64,000 bases of DNA from a virus, in IMG/VR virus record IMGVR_UViG_3300021407_000013, positions 1 through 64,000 of that record, one strand, 5' to 3'. Position numbers and translations under genes: made by a program. Position 1 is the stretch's first letter. The number at the start of each line of letters is the position of its first letter. Under the pieces are notes generated by a model that was not told the origin of the DNA, ran no database searches, and saw nothing but the letters and a program-made list of their open reading frames with translations. This document shows positions 34,282 through 40,961 of this stretch, in pieces.

Positions 34282-34310
34282 AGAATAGCGCAATTCGCGA
34301 CGTTAGGCAA
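34282..34310 (-). promoter_or_regulatory. Promoter of helicase operon
   Basis: On the minus strand TTGCCT, 17-bp spacer ending in GCGC, TATTCT. Start of transcription would be about 20 nt before the zinc protein gene. Divergent from the TerS-like operon promoter. Confidence 0.6.
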
Positions 34311-34374
34311 GAAGAATCGTATTTACGTCTTAATTATGTTGATTATCAGCCTTAATTTCGCCGCAATTCTCAGA

Positions 34375-34380
34375 TATAAT
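34375..34380 (+). promoter_or_regulatory. Perfect -10 (TATAAT) directly before a start codon
   Basis: TATAAT ends six bases before ATG 34,387, so the mRNA would begin at or within a base or two of the start codon. The -35 (TTAATT at 34,352) is poor. ATTATCAGC at 34,342 recurs in the inverted repeat near 37,004 and may be an operator. Confidence 0.5.
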
Positions 34381-34386
34381 ATTGAT

Positions 34387-34677
34387 ATGTCCGAAGATTC
34401 ACCCGAGACAGCCAGACAGCGCGCCACAAGGATCTGGCGGAATGCGTGGATTCAAGGCCGTACTGAGACTCAAGATCAGGAAGAAGAATTAGCCAAAGTA
34501 ATTGAGCAAGAGAGGTTACTCAATCAGGGGCGGACTGCTCTCATTAGAGCTATTACAAAGGTGATATCTGAGCAGAGGCACTCATTCAATTTGGTACATT
34601 ATAAGTCAATGATTAGTAGGCGGAAGCGGAAATTATTGGAAGAGAAATTGAGGCGGTTGGAGGCTGAGAATGACTAA
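34387..34677 (+). CDS. Small basic protein upstream of TerS-like gene
   Basis: 96 residues from ATG 34,387, chosen because the predicted transcript starts there; an in-frame ATG at 34,336 would precede the promoter. No SD is present. The protein is Arg/Lys-rich and helical (KSMISRRKRKLLEEKLRRLE) and overlaps the TerS-like gene by 8 bp. Likely binds nucleic acid or partners TerS. Confidence 0.5.
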   Translation: MSEDSPETARQRATRIWRNAWIQGRTETQDQEEELAKVIEQERLLNQGRTALIRAITKVISEQRHSFNLVHYKSMISRRKRKLLEEKLRRLEAEND

Positions 34678-35314
34678 TCCAATACATGACATAGATCCAG
34701 AACCTACTGTCATGTGGGAAGAGGACTATGAACGCCTCAAGAAACGACAGAAAATGGACGCTGCAATTGAGCGCTCCAATAAGGAGAAAGCTGACGCTAT
34801 TGCTCGTGAATTATATAAAGAGCAATTGAAGATCAAAGATAAGATTGAATATACAGAAGAGTTGGCGACAGAGATTTGTGAGAGGATCAGTGCTGGTGAG
34901 CTATTGATCAACATATGTCGTGATTCACATATGCCAACCGTGCGCCGCTGTTCAGCATGGCTCAAATCTGAAGCTGATTTCCAAGCACTCTATAATATGG
35001 CTATTGCAGATAGATTGACTATATTTGAAGAGGAAGTGATCTCAATTGCTGATGATGCAGCACGTGATATGAAAGAAATACAGAAATCTGGGAAAACGAT
35101 TAGAGTTCAAGATGCTGAGGTCATTGCGCGAGCGAAGCTCAGAGTTGAGGTGCGCTTCAGGCATTTGAAAGCTGGGCGACCTGGTAAATGGGGTGATAGC
35201 ACCACTCTCATCACTAAATCAGAAGATGAAAATATTGCTGAGATGCCATTGTCTGAGCTGGAAAAGAAGATTGCTGAACTTGAACACAAGGATCGGGTGG
35301 TCAAGGCAGTGTGA
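34670..35314 (+). CDS. Terminase small subunit-like DNA-binding protein
   Basis: 214 residues. After a charged helical N-terminus comes ATEICERISAGELLINICRD-SHMPTVRRCSAWLKSEADF, the HTH pattern of phage TerS proteins, then YNMAIADRLTIFEEEVISIA and a C-terminal RVEVRFRHLKAGRPGKWGDS, also typical of that family. It lies 10 kb from TerL on the other strand. It would recognise the packaging site; a transcription role is an alternative. Confidence 0.65.
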   Translation: MTNPIHDIDPEPTVMWEEDYERLKKRQKMDAAIERSNKEKADAIARELYKEQLKIKDKIEYTEELATEICERISAGELLINICRDSHMPTVRRCSAWLKSEADFQALYNMAIADRLTIFEEEVISIADDAARDMKEIQKSGKTIRVQDAEVIARAKLRVEVRFRHLKAGRPGKWGDSTTLITKSEDENIAEMPLSELEKKIAELEHKDRVVKAV

Positions 35315-35315
35315 T

Positions 35316-35336
35316 GGGGGCGCCACAAGCGCCCCC
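35316..35336. terminator. Bidirectional hairpin between convergent genes
   Basis: GGGGGCGC-CACAA-GCGCCCCC, eight perfect pairs, between the ends of the TerS-like gene and the next minus-strand gene. U-tracts are poor on both sides. Confidence 0.55.
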
Positions 35337-35341
35337 TGTTA

Positions 35342-35581
35342 TTATAGTGATTTTGCCTTTTCAACAAAATCTGATAGTAATTTTTTGCCAGATATATCTT
35401 CTTTGATATAATTCTCCTTTAGCTCTTGGAGAATATCAGATGCCCATTTGAGATGTCTCTCTGCATTATTCAATGCAGCTACATCTAATGGTTCTGATTT
35501 TGAAAATCTAAGAGCATTTCTCAGATTTTCCCTTAGTTCAGTAGTATAATATTGAGTATCACGCACTGTTTTGGTTGCCAT
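35342..35581 (-). CDS. Small helical protein
   Basis: 79 residues, all-helical and charged (ELRENLRNALRFSKSEPLDV, AERHLKWASDILQELKENYI). No family recognised. It is the last gene of the minus-strand group that includes the DUF3631-type ATPase, separated from it by an inverted repeat. Confidence 0.45.
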   Translation of the reverse strand: MATKTVRDTQYYTTELRENLRNALRFSKSEPLDVAALNNAERHLKWASDILQELKENYIKEDISGKKLLSDFVEKAKSL

Positions 35582-35635
35582 ATTATTCTCCGTTCATTTG
35601 GCAAAATTGCCTATCAAATGAATTGAGTATCATGG

Positions 35636-35658
35636 TGTTACACTTGTACACTTTTTCG
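35636..35658. repeat. Inverted repeat, left copy, flanking DUF3631-type gene
   Basis: TGTTACACTTGTACACTTTTT followed by CG; the reverse complement occurs at 36,686-36,709 with one extra A/T. The two copies bracket the ATPase gene and may be operators or mark an insertion. Confidence 0.7.
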
Positions 35659-35668
35659 GTCGATTTTC

Positions 35669-36670
35669 TTATGCATATCTCTCCCACATCTCAGCAAAGT
35701 CTTCTTTAAAATACCATCTTGCTAATTTTCCTTCGTGTCTTTGAACTCTATTCTCGATCTCAAAATCTCTGAGTATTCGAGCAAGTTTGCCTGTTGACAA
35801 TTTATAGTCTGACCAATTTACATCGCTAAAATCTGAATTTATCAAAAACTCTACTAATTGATTATTGGTAATTGCGTCTTTCTTGCTATTGGTGAATATC
35901 TCTTGAACATCAGATAGCAACGACTCTCTGACATCTGGAATAACTCTTTCTTTATAGAAATCAGCCATTGCCTCATATGCAGTCTTCGCACGATCTACGG
36001 CATGGCCTATCGCAATGAGTGGGCGCCACTTGTCTGCGTAGCGCCCTATAATTTGTGGAGGCATTAATGGATTTGGATTGAGATTTACACCTTCTGCCCA
36101 TCGCGCAACCTCTGCGTGATAAAAAGCCTCTCTTGGATTAAATATCTCCATTTGTTTATTTGAGCGATGCATTTTAACCATTATGGATCTACTCATAAGC
36201 GATACTGGTAAATGGCCTATACTTGCAAGAGCGAGTGGGCCATATACAGGAGTTAATATGACTTCTTTACCTATTTTCCTGGGTACACTTCCTCCAATTT
36301 CGTGTCCTGCATTTAGAATGGCTTTCATACTTCTTACTATGGACATATTATCTACTTCATCAATTAGCAATGTATGACTATTAGCTAGAGCAAATGCAGT
36401 AGCTGGAGTTGGATCTATTACTTTCTCTGGGCGCCACACAATTGAGTTTAAAATATTGAGTACAGAACTTTTACCGCAGTTTGGTAATGGGCTGAAAATT
36501 AGCAGTCTAGGTGATTTATCATATCTTCTATGTATGTGGGTATGTAGCGCCCAGAGACCTAGACCTACAATATGATGTGGTTTTGCGTCTATACATCTGG
36601 CAAAAGCACCGCATACTTGGTCAAGAATGTTAGTATCAGCGTGCAATTTGGTTGATGATAACGTGGGCAT
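35669..36670 (-). CDS. DUF3631-type P-loop ATPase
   Basis: 333 residues. Walker A PLPNCGKS at 61-68, Walker B LLIDEVD near 105, then a region SIGHLPVSLMSRSIMVKMHR and ALANSHT typical of the DUF3631 proteins of phages and mobile elements, which accompany primase or replicase functions. The C-terminal 90 residues look like a winged helix (NNQLVEFLINSDFSDVNWSD). Flanked on both sides by the inverted repeat. A helicase-loading or replication-initiation role is likely. Confidence 0.7.
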   Translation of the reverse strand: MPTLSSTKLHADTNILDQVCGAFARCIDAKPHHIVGLGLWALHTHIHRRYDKSPRLLIFSPLPNCGKSSVLNILNSIVWRPEKVIDPTPATAFALANSHTLLIDEVDNMSIVRSMKAILNAGHEIGGSVPRKIGKEVILTPVYGPLALASIGHLPVSLMSRSIMVKMHRSNKQMEIFNPREAFYHAEVARWAEGVNLNPNPLMPPQIIGRYADKWRPLIAIGHAVDRAKTAYEAMADFYKERVIPDVRESLLSDVQEIFTNSKKDAITNNQLVEFLINSDFSDVNWSDYKLSTGKLARILRDFEIENRVQRHEGKLARWYFKEDFAEMWERYA

Positions 36671-36685
36671 TAGCCTTCTCCTTGT

Positions 36686-36709
36686 CGAAAAAAGTGTACA
36701 AGTGTAACA
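36686..36709. repeat. Inverted repeat, right copy
   Basis: CGAAAAAAGTGTACAAGTGTAACA, the reverse complement of the left copy except for one extra A. It lies just upstream of the ATPase gene in the intergenic space. Confidence 0.7.
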
Positions 36710-36725
36710 TTCATCTTTCTTCTCC

Positions 36726-36959
36726 TCAATTCATTCGTTTCTGCATGTATAATGAAGCTTCTTCCTTGGTTAAATCTTGCGCTACTATTCCAACCAAAGG
36801 TTTATTTTCTTCAGCTATATCTTTTGCAAGAACTTCAATTGCTTTTTCTCCCATATGCATATTGAAATGCAAGCCTTCTTCAATTTCTCCTTCTCTCATA
36901 CCTGTAAATACAGGTGTACCATTATATCGTAGTACCTCGTAAATAAACCATTTGGACAT
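36726..36959 (-). CDS. Small protein of the ATPase operon
   Basis: 77 residues (KWFIYEVLRYNGTPVFTGMR, GEKAIEVLAKDIAEENKPLV) with an alpha-beta pattern. First gene downstream of the promoter at 37,177-37,205. Function unknown. Confidence 0.5.
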   Translation of the reverse strand: MSKWFIYEVLRYNGTPVFTGMREGEIEEGLHFNMHMGEKAIEVLAKDIAEENKPLVGIVAQDLTKEEASLYMQKRMN

Positions 36960-36985
36960 TTTTCTCTCCTAGTTGATCTCGTCAG

Positions 36986-37002
36986 GTAGTGTATTACACT
37001 AC
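36986..37002. promoter_or_regulatory. 17-bp palindrome, operator-like
   Basis: GTAGTGTA-T-TACACTAC, perfect 8+1+8, in the leader of the ATPase operon. Part of it (TTACAC) also occurs in the flanking inverted repeats. Confidence 0.5.
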
Positions 37003-37003
37003 T

Positions 37004-37038
37004 ATTATCAGCTCATAATTATAGCGTAAGCTGATAAT
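37004..37038. repeat. 10-bp inverted repeat (ATTATCAGCT)
   Basis: ATTATCAGCT at 37,004-37,013 and AGCTGATAAT at 37,029-37,038. ATTATCAGC occurs again before the TerS-like operon at 34,342, so both may be bound by one regulator. Confidence 0.55.
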
Positions 37039-37176
37039 TTCGATCTCAGGAAACGACGCAACCATTTTGGTAGTTACTTAACCGCATGGCATTCTTCTAA
37101 TACCAGGTTTGTGTCGCTTTTCGTCGAAATGACTGCGCCCGAGTTTTCTCTCGGGTGAAATTCCTGCTTACAACCT

Positions 37177-37205
37177 ATAGTAGCACATTTTCGTTGCCAA
37201 AGCAA
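37177..37205 (-). promoter_or_regulatory. Promoter of ATPase operon
   Basis: Minus strand TTGCTT, 17-bp spacer with GAAAATGTGC, TACTAT. The spacer end matches the ligase promoter at 53,722 base for base. Confidence 0.65.
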
Positions 37206-37238
37206 GTCTTTTTTATTATTGAATGAGATGATACGTTG

Positions 37239-37271
37239 AAACCCTTGCAGCACTGGGTGGCGCTGCAAGGG
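37239..37271 (-). terminator. Intrinsic terminator
   Basis: Minus strand arms CCCTTGCAGC and GCTGCAAGGG, ten perfect pairs with a 9-nt loop, followed by TTTC. Located 9 bp after the stop of the upstream minus-strand gene. Confidence 0.7.
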
Positions 37272-37279
37272 GATTATGG

Positions 37280-37549
37280 TTAGTTGGTCATACCCGGCTG
37301 TTCGCGCCGTTCCATATTGTAGTATGCCTTGAGAGAGCTATATGGAGACCTGTTAAGTTCCTTGATCAAATAACGATCCGAGGCGTCTTGACTTTCTAGC
37401 ATCATGCGCTCGCCTCTGGCAGATTGCTCTTCTCTGATAAGCTCGATCTTTCTATGAAAACGTGATGCAATGCGCTCCCGAGCTTGAGCAATCTCGTCTA
37501 TTCTATAGTTGATGTCGTTGACTTTATCGTAATTTTCTGTCTTGACCAT
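37280..37549 (-). CDS. Small coiled-coil protein
   Basis: 89 residues from ATG 37,549, which has AAGGAG 7 nt upstream; an in-frame start 24 bp upstream lacks an SD. The protein is charged and helical (RERIASRFHRKIELIREEQS). It has its own promoter and terminator and so is a monocistronic unit. Function unknown. Confidence 0.55.
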   Translation of the reverse strand: MVKTENYDKVNDINYRIDEIAQARERIASRFHRKIELIREEQSARGERMMLESQDASDRYLIKELNRSPYSSLKAYYNMERREQPGMTN

Positions 37550-37588
37550 ATCTAACTCCTTCTGTATGGGCACTCGCCCTTACCTGCT

Positions 37589-37617
37589 ACCCTAGCACTT
37601 TTTCCGAAAGAAAGCAA
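37589..37617 (-). promoter_or_regulatory. Promoter of small coiled-coil gene
   Basis: Minus strand TTGCTT, 17-bp spacer ending in GTGC, TAGGGT. The -35 and spacer start TTGCTTTCTTT are shared with other promoters here. Confidence 0.55.
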
Positions 37618-37768
37618 GCATTTTCTTTTTATCAAAATCACCATTCCTCATTCATTGGCTGAATAATGGCTGATGAAATCATTTCATTCAACATTTGAAG
37701 CTTCATGGGTCAGTGATAATCATGGTATTTTCCCCTTTTGTTCCCTTAAAGTTCTGCTTTTGTTCCCC

Positions 37769-37797
37769 TTGCTTTCTTTTCCGGGACGTGCTACGGT
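37769..37797 (+). promoter_or_regulatory. Promoter of the hammerhead-containing early cluster
   Basis: TTGCTT, 17-bp spacer (TCTTTTCCGGGACGTGC) and TACGGT. The first 16 bases from the -35 are identical to the primase-operon promoter at 52,630-52,658. It would drive the 38-43 kb cluster. Confidence 0.6.
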
Positions 37798-38050
37798 TTT
37801 CTTTCCGCGGAGGAAACCGCGGCGCAGCCTGAGACTTGGCGAAAAGCGAAACAAACCCGGCAAGATGACTCGCCGAGCGGTTAAGTAAGTGGTTAGGCAG
37901 TCTCTCCCCAAAGGGCAATAAGCACCAGGGAGAAAAACCGGCCATTTGCGTCGTTTCGGCGGACGGAAATATCCGCCTGAGATAACAACACAGAGCACAG
38001 CGCCCTGAGAAGGGTGCTGTGTTCGCTGGAGTTATTTCTAGCAAGGAAAA
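37798..38050 (+). ncRNA. Structured leader RNA candidate
   Basis: The predicted transcript starts near 37,804 and runs about 250 nt before the first gene. Hairpins include CCGCGG-AGGAAA-CCGCGG at its 5' end and, at about 37,990-38,025, an 11-bp stem with one G-U pair capped by a GAGA tetraloop. Local GC is higher than in the next genes. It may regulate the cluster or be a stand-alone RNA; no known class was recognised. Confidence 0.45.
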
Positions 38051-38052
38051 GT

Positions 38053-38436
38053 ATGATGTCTAGTAAAAAACGCGCATTGATAAGGCATATGAAGGCAAAT
38101 CCGTTAGATAGTGTGAGATCTGCACATAAAAATATGGACATTACTCCGAAGCGGATGACATATCGAATTGATCCGAATAAAGAATTGAAGGAACGGGACG
38201 AAAAACCGCTTGAAGAAGTAAAGATTAATCAGAATTACGATATTTGGAGAGTAGACGTAAAAATATTAAAAAGATCTGGTAAGAAAGTTATAAAATATGT
38301 GAAGAATAATCCGCCTGGAAAGCGGTATTATCCTCTATCTGAGTCTAAAATAGCGAAAGGTGATCAGATAGAAGGCAAAACGGTGACAGGAACTACGTTT
38401 GCTGATTACAACAACAAGCGTAAAAGTGAGGAGTAA
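38053..38436 (+). CDS. Basic early protein
   Basis: 127 residues from ATG 38,053 (AAGGAAAAG upstream). Lys-rich with a small beta-like domain (NYDIWRVDVKILKRSGKKVI). First gene after the leader RNA. Function unknown; the charge suggests RNA or DNA binding. Confidence 0.55.
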   Translation: MMSSKKRALIRHMKANPLDSVRSAHKNMDITPKRMTYRIDPNKELKERDEKPLEEVKINQNYDIWRVDVKILKRSGKKVIKYVKNNPPGKRYYPLSESKIAKGDQIEGKTVTGTTFADYNNKRKSEE

Positions 38437-38441
38437 GGGTT

Positions 38442-38621
38442 ATGTCAGAGCGTAAATTGAAAGATAGGAGCATTTTCAGGAAACAGCCAAAAATGCCGCC
38501 ACTACAGCGATTGTTTGTCAGCGCAGCAACTGGACATGCCAATCGCAGCAAAAAACTAAAAGTCTCAGTTGCACCTATGCAATTCACCAAACAGGAGAAG
38601 AAAAATGACGAAGATGTTTAA
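38442..38621 (+). CDS. Small basic protein, 59 residues
   Basis: Starts six bases after the preceding stop (AAGGGTT upstream of ATG). Begins MSERKLKDRSIFRKQPKMPP and is rich in Lys and Arg. Its end overlaps the next start by 17 bp. No family. Confidence 0.45.
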   Translation: MSERKLKDRSIFRKQPKMPPLQRLFVSAATGHANRSKKLKVSVAPMQFTKQEKKNDEDV

Positions 38622-38937
38622 CCAGGAAGTACATGACAACCTCATTGCTCTCGGATACACGTATCTATTCAGATACAAGAATAGATACGATGAGTATAAC
38701 CATCCTATTAACGACGACTGGATTAGCATAGACAAAGTTGGGCGTGTAGATTTCCCAGATATATGCTCCTATATTGATACTCCAAAGCATAAAGCTAAAA
38801 TCCAGAGGGATATGACACCTGCTATGGCATTAAGAATAGCAGTTAATATGAAGAAAATATTTGAACAAAAGAATTTGCCATACCAATTAGATATAGATGG
38901 TCATAAAATAAAATTAGGAATAATGACTCAACATTAG
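38605..38937 (+). CDS. Early protein before first hammerhead
   Basis: 110 residues from ATG 38,605 (AGGAG upstream). Contains EVHDNLIALGYTYLFRYKNR-YDEY, an N-terminal part that resembles the protein at 47,887 (LHSFLLKKGYKYTENIRYDR-YDHA), so the two may be paralogues. The TAG stop lies in the first hammerhead. Function unknown. Confidence 0.5.
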   Translation: MTKMFNQEVHDNLIALGYTYLFRYKNRYDEYNHPINDDWISIDKVGRVDFPDICSYIDTPKHKAKIQRDMTPAMALRIAVNMKKIFEQKNLPYQLDIDGHKIKLGIMTQH

Positions 38938-39000
38938 ACCGAAACTGGTGCGCCATATAGGGCGTTCCAGTCCTAGCGTGAGGCGCTAGCTGACGAGGTC
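38937..39000 (+). ncRNA. Type II hammerhead ribozyme 1
   Basis: Order GAAA (38,941-38,944), stem III with CTGG/CCAG, a small internal loop and a CGCC/GGCG upper helix, cleavage site GTC (cut after C38,972), stem I CTAGCG/CGCTAG with a 5-nt loop, core CTGACGA (38,990-38,996), and stem II formed by the outer ends GACC and GGTC. All core nucleotides of the hammerhead are present; the open helix is stem II, hence type II. The G of the upstream TAG is in stem II. Confidence 0.93.
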
Positions 39001-39019
39001 AGTAACAGGAGAAAGTACA

Positions 39020-39241
39020 ATGGCACGGGTAATTGTTCAGGTTAAGCTTGCAGACATCAATGGAAACGAATACACGGAAGGTGAGTTGCTTCGTGAATTT
39101 ACAGTAGTAACCAAAGGTCGCGGTGCAATAAATATACAGTCGATGGCATCAATTATACAAGGTACAATCGAAGCTTATGAGGACAAATTTAGGGTTGAAA
39201 ATACCAAAACATATTCAGTAACAAATCGCCGAACTGGTTAA
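39020..39241 (+). CDS. Early protein between hammerheads 1 and 2
   Basis: 73 residues, beta-rich (RVIVQVKLADINGNEYTEGE). The only gene between the first two ribozymes, so it would end up on a monocistronic mRNA. SD ACAGGAG. Function unknown. Confidence 0.5.
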   Translation: MARVIVQVKLADINGNEYTEGELLREFTVVTKGRGAINIQSMASIIQGTIEAYEDKFRVENTKTYSVTNRRTG

Positions 39242-39244
39242 CCA

Positions 39245-39303
39245 GGCCGAAACTGGCAGGTGCGATCTGCCAGTCCTAGCGTAAATCGCTAGCTGACGAG
39301 GTC
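39245..39303 (+). ncRNA. Type II hammerhead ribozyme 2
   Basis: GAAA (39,249-39,252), stem III of nine pairs (CTGGCAG/CTGCCAG plus closing A-U) with loop GTGCGAT, GTC cut after C39,275, stem I CTAGCG/CGCTAG with loop TAAAT, CTGACGA (39,293-39,299), stem II GGCC/GGTC with one G-U pair. Starts three bases after the TAA of the upstream gene. Confidence 0.93.
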
Positions 39304-39322
39304 AGTAACCAGGAGAACTAAA

Positions 39323-39610
39323 ATGGCACAGATAGAAGATGAGCAATTACTCGCGATGTATTCGCGGGATTTTACCACTGATAAGTCCTATGGACAGCTC
39401 AGTGTTGTCTCCATACTCACAGAGAGTGTGGAGCAACTAACAGATCTCATACCAGAGATCGCTACGCTCCCAGTTGAGCGTAAGGCACAGATTGAAGAGC
39501 AGATTGTGCTCTTCACTCTTTCGCTCTACCACGAAGGTAGATTGCGCGGTGAAGCTGCGGAGCGTTCCACACAAGAGGCTGATTCTGATCGCCTCTCAAA
39601 TTACGAGTGA
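39323..39610 (+). CDS. Helical early protein
   Basis: 95 residues, acidic and helical (ESVEQLTDLIPEIATLPVER). First gene after hammerhead 2 with AGGAG in front. Function unknown. Confidence 0.5.
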   Translation: MAQIEDEQLLAMYSRDFTTDKSYGQLSVVSILTESVEQLTDLIPEIATLPVERKAQIEEQIVLFTLSLYHEGRLRGEAAERSTQEADSDRLSNYE

Positions 39611-39618
39611 GGTAGCAA

Positions 39619-39858
39619 ATGACAACCATTACAATCGAACTAGAGATAGTTCAGGCCCAAGAACTTGCCGCAGTAGCACGTGGCAAAGCTAAGGGCATCG
39701 ACTGGGTTCTGGAGAATAAACCTCCAATTCCCAAGAAGGCGTTAGAGCTTGATGAGCGAGCTAAGGTGCTCATACAAGCAGCCACTACCATTGAGACAGC
39801 GCTCCATGCAAGGGCGCTCTCCAATGTCGTTCCGTTGGGAGGTAAAAATGCCGGCTGA
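39619..39858 (+). CDS. Early protein of unknown function
   Basis: 79 residues, Ala-rich helices with a beta-start (TTITIELEIVQAQELAAVAR). GAGGTAGC SD. Overlaps the next gene by 11 bp. No family. Confidence 0.5.
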   Translation: MTTITIELEIVQAQELAAVARGKAKGIDWVLENKPPIPKKALELDERAKVLIQAATTIETALHARALSNVVPLGGKNAG

Positions 39859-40144
39859 TCCCTGGATCGTATGCCCAGTCTGCGATGGCGAAGGCAAGAC
39901 TGTCAATCCGAACATTGATTCGAACGGATTGACCAGAGAAGACTTCGATGAAGACCCAGACTTCAGAGAAGATTATATGAGCGGCGTATATGATATTACG
40001 TGCGCTGCTTGCTCTGGGAAGCGTGTTGTGAAAGCAGCACGTATCGAGGAGCTTCAACAAAATGCTGAAGATCGACGCCTCGCCGCTCGTGAGAACGGTG
40101 ATTATGAATCATACTGCGGTGCAGGCGACTGGAGGTATGGGTAA
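39848..40144 (+). CDS. Zinc-finger protein, DnaJ-type
   Basis: 98 residues from ATG 39,848. CPVCDGEGKTV and CAACSGKRVV are two C-x-x-C-x-G knuckles, about 40 residues apart, with an acidic insert (DFDEDPDFREDY). Could act as a protein- or nucleic-acid-binding adaptor. Confidence 0.55.
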   Translation: MPADPWIVCPVCDGEGKTVNPNIDSNGLTREDFDEDPDFREDYMSGVYDITCAACSGKRVVKAARIEELQQNAEDRRLAARENGDYESYCGAGDWRYG

Positions 40145-40383
40145 TGGACAAGCAAATAGAAAATCGCGCCAAGTACCCATACATCTGCGCTTGGGGTATG
40201 CGACTTGGTTCTTTTCAATATTATATCGACGGAGAAATTAAAAGAGCCATCGAGGACGGCGCTCCTGAGCGTGCCATTTACAAGAGCGGTTCAGGAGAGT
40301 GGCGCACCATTGATGATTGTGCGAACCCCAATGCTAAAGAAGAATGTGAGGCGTGGGTAGCTAAAAAATACCCTGGCAAATAG
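40144..40383 (+). CDS. Early protein before hammerhead 3
   Basis: 79 residues with several aromatic residues (KYPYICAWGMRLGSFQYYID). Stop and start overlap the preceding gene; its own TAG contributes its G to stem II of hammerhead 3. Function unknown. Confidence 0.5.
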   Translation: MDKQIENRAKYPYICAWGMRLGSFQYYIDGEIKRAIEDGAPERAIYKSGSGEWRTIDDCANPNAKEECEAWVAKKYPGK

Positions 40384-40439
40384 ATCGAAACTGGCAGTGC
40401 GATTGCCAGTCGCGTTGTAATGCAACGCCTGACGAGGTC
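40383..40439 (+). ncRNA. Type II hammerhead ribozyme 3
   Basis: GAAA (40,387-40,390), stem III CTGGCA/TGCCAG with loop GTGCGAT, GTC cut after C40,411, stem I GCGTTG/CAACGC with loop TAATG, CTGACGA (40,429-40,435), stem II GATC/GGTC with one U-G pair. Stem I differs at several pairs from ribozymes 1 and 2 yet stays fully paired. Confidence 0.93.
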
Positions 40440-40464
40440 AGTTACCCAAACCAGGACTACGAAA

Positions 40465-40677
40465 ATGGCTATCCAAAATACAACATTATATGAGGATAAC
40501 TATGGCTTCTACTGTGTAGAGGAGCCAGATGAAGAAGCCTTCTACGTCCACATCGTAAAGCAGAGTGTGGCGAAGAAGTGCTCGCGTTGCCAAAAGAAGG
40601 TGCGCTTGTTGAAGCATATCAAAATGTGCGCTTCGTGTTCTAATGCCATCGAGTTTGGCGCATCGGAGTCAATATAA
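40465..40677 (+). CDS. Zinc-ribbon early protein
   Basis: 70 residues from ATG 40,465. Acidic N-terminus (EEPDEEAFYVHIVKQ) and a ribbon KCSRCQKKVRLLKHIKMCAS-CSN. Overlaps the next start by one base. First gene after hammerhead 3. Confidence 0.55.
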   Translation: MAIQNTTLYEDNYGFYCVEEPDEEAFYVHIVKQSVAKKCSRCQKKVRLLKHIKMCASCSNAIEFGASESI

Positions 40678-40961
40678 TGTCAAACGAAATTTTAGAAGCT
40701 GTGCCAGACACAGAAGCCAAGCCGCGTATGGTTAAGATACAGGTGTGGTGTTGGAAGACCTATACCAAAAAATACAAAGATGAAGTTGTTAGCTTCATGT
40801 CAGAAGAATACAGCGCTGATGCTTACAAGTCGGAAGGTGACATTATAAATCATCATCTTACAAACGGCCACTACCAATTGCATCGTATTGATTGCTTCTA
40901 CACTTTAATACATGAAGGTGGTTCTACTGATATACTGCAATGGAGGTTCGAGCAGTCATGA
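40677..40961 (+). CDS. Early protein of unknown function
   Basis: 94 residues, alpha-beta, with a central VWCWKTYTKKYKDEVVSFMS. The stop overlaps the next start as ATGA. No family recognised. Confidence 0.5.
   Translation: MSNEILEAVPDTEAKPRMVKIQVWCWKTYTKKYKDEVVSFMSEEYSADAYKSEGDIINHHLTNGHYQLHRIDCFYTLIHEGGSTDILQWRFEQS

Larger units (their letters stand above)
36960..37279 (-). other. Leader and control region of ATPase operon
   Basis: 320 bp without a supported gene. It holds the promoter at 37,177-37,205, a hairpin CCCGAG-TTTTCT-CTCGGG at 37,138-37,155, a palindrome and a 10-bp inverted repeat, and the terminator of the upstream gene. Transcripts would carry a leader of about 210 nt. Confidence 0.5.
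37550..38052. other. Divergent promoter and leader region
   Basis: About 500 bp without a supported gene. It contains a minus-strand promoter (37,589-37,617), a stretch with CATTGGCTGA-type repeats shared with the candidate origin (37,640-37,740), a plus-strand promoter (37,769-37,797) and a structured leader. Open frames on the minus strand cover the promoter and leader and are not credible genes. Confidence 0.5.

Noticed and set aside
37074-37268. Minus-strand frame of 64 codons with a CxxxxC segment
   Set aside because: It starts inside a terminator, uses TTG without SD and runs over the promoter of the ATPase operon.
37860-37940. tRNA-like D-arm word GCCGAGCGGTTAAG
   Set aside because: No matching T-arm, anticodon stem or acceptor stem could be found nearby.
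37703-38044. Two overlapping minus-strand open frames (up to 113 codons)
   Set aside because: They lie across a plus-strand promoter and the hairpins of the leader; the translations are Arg/Cys/Pro-rich without a domain.
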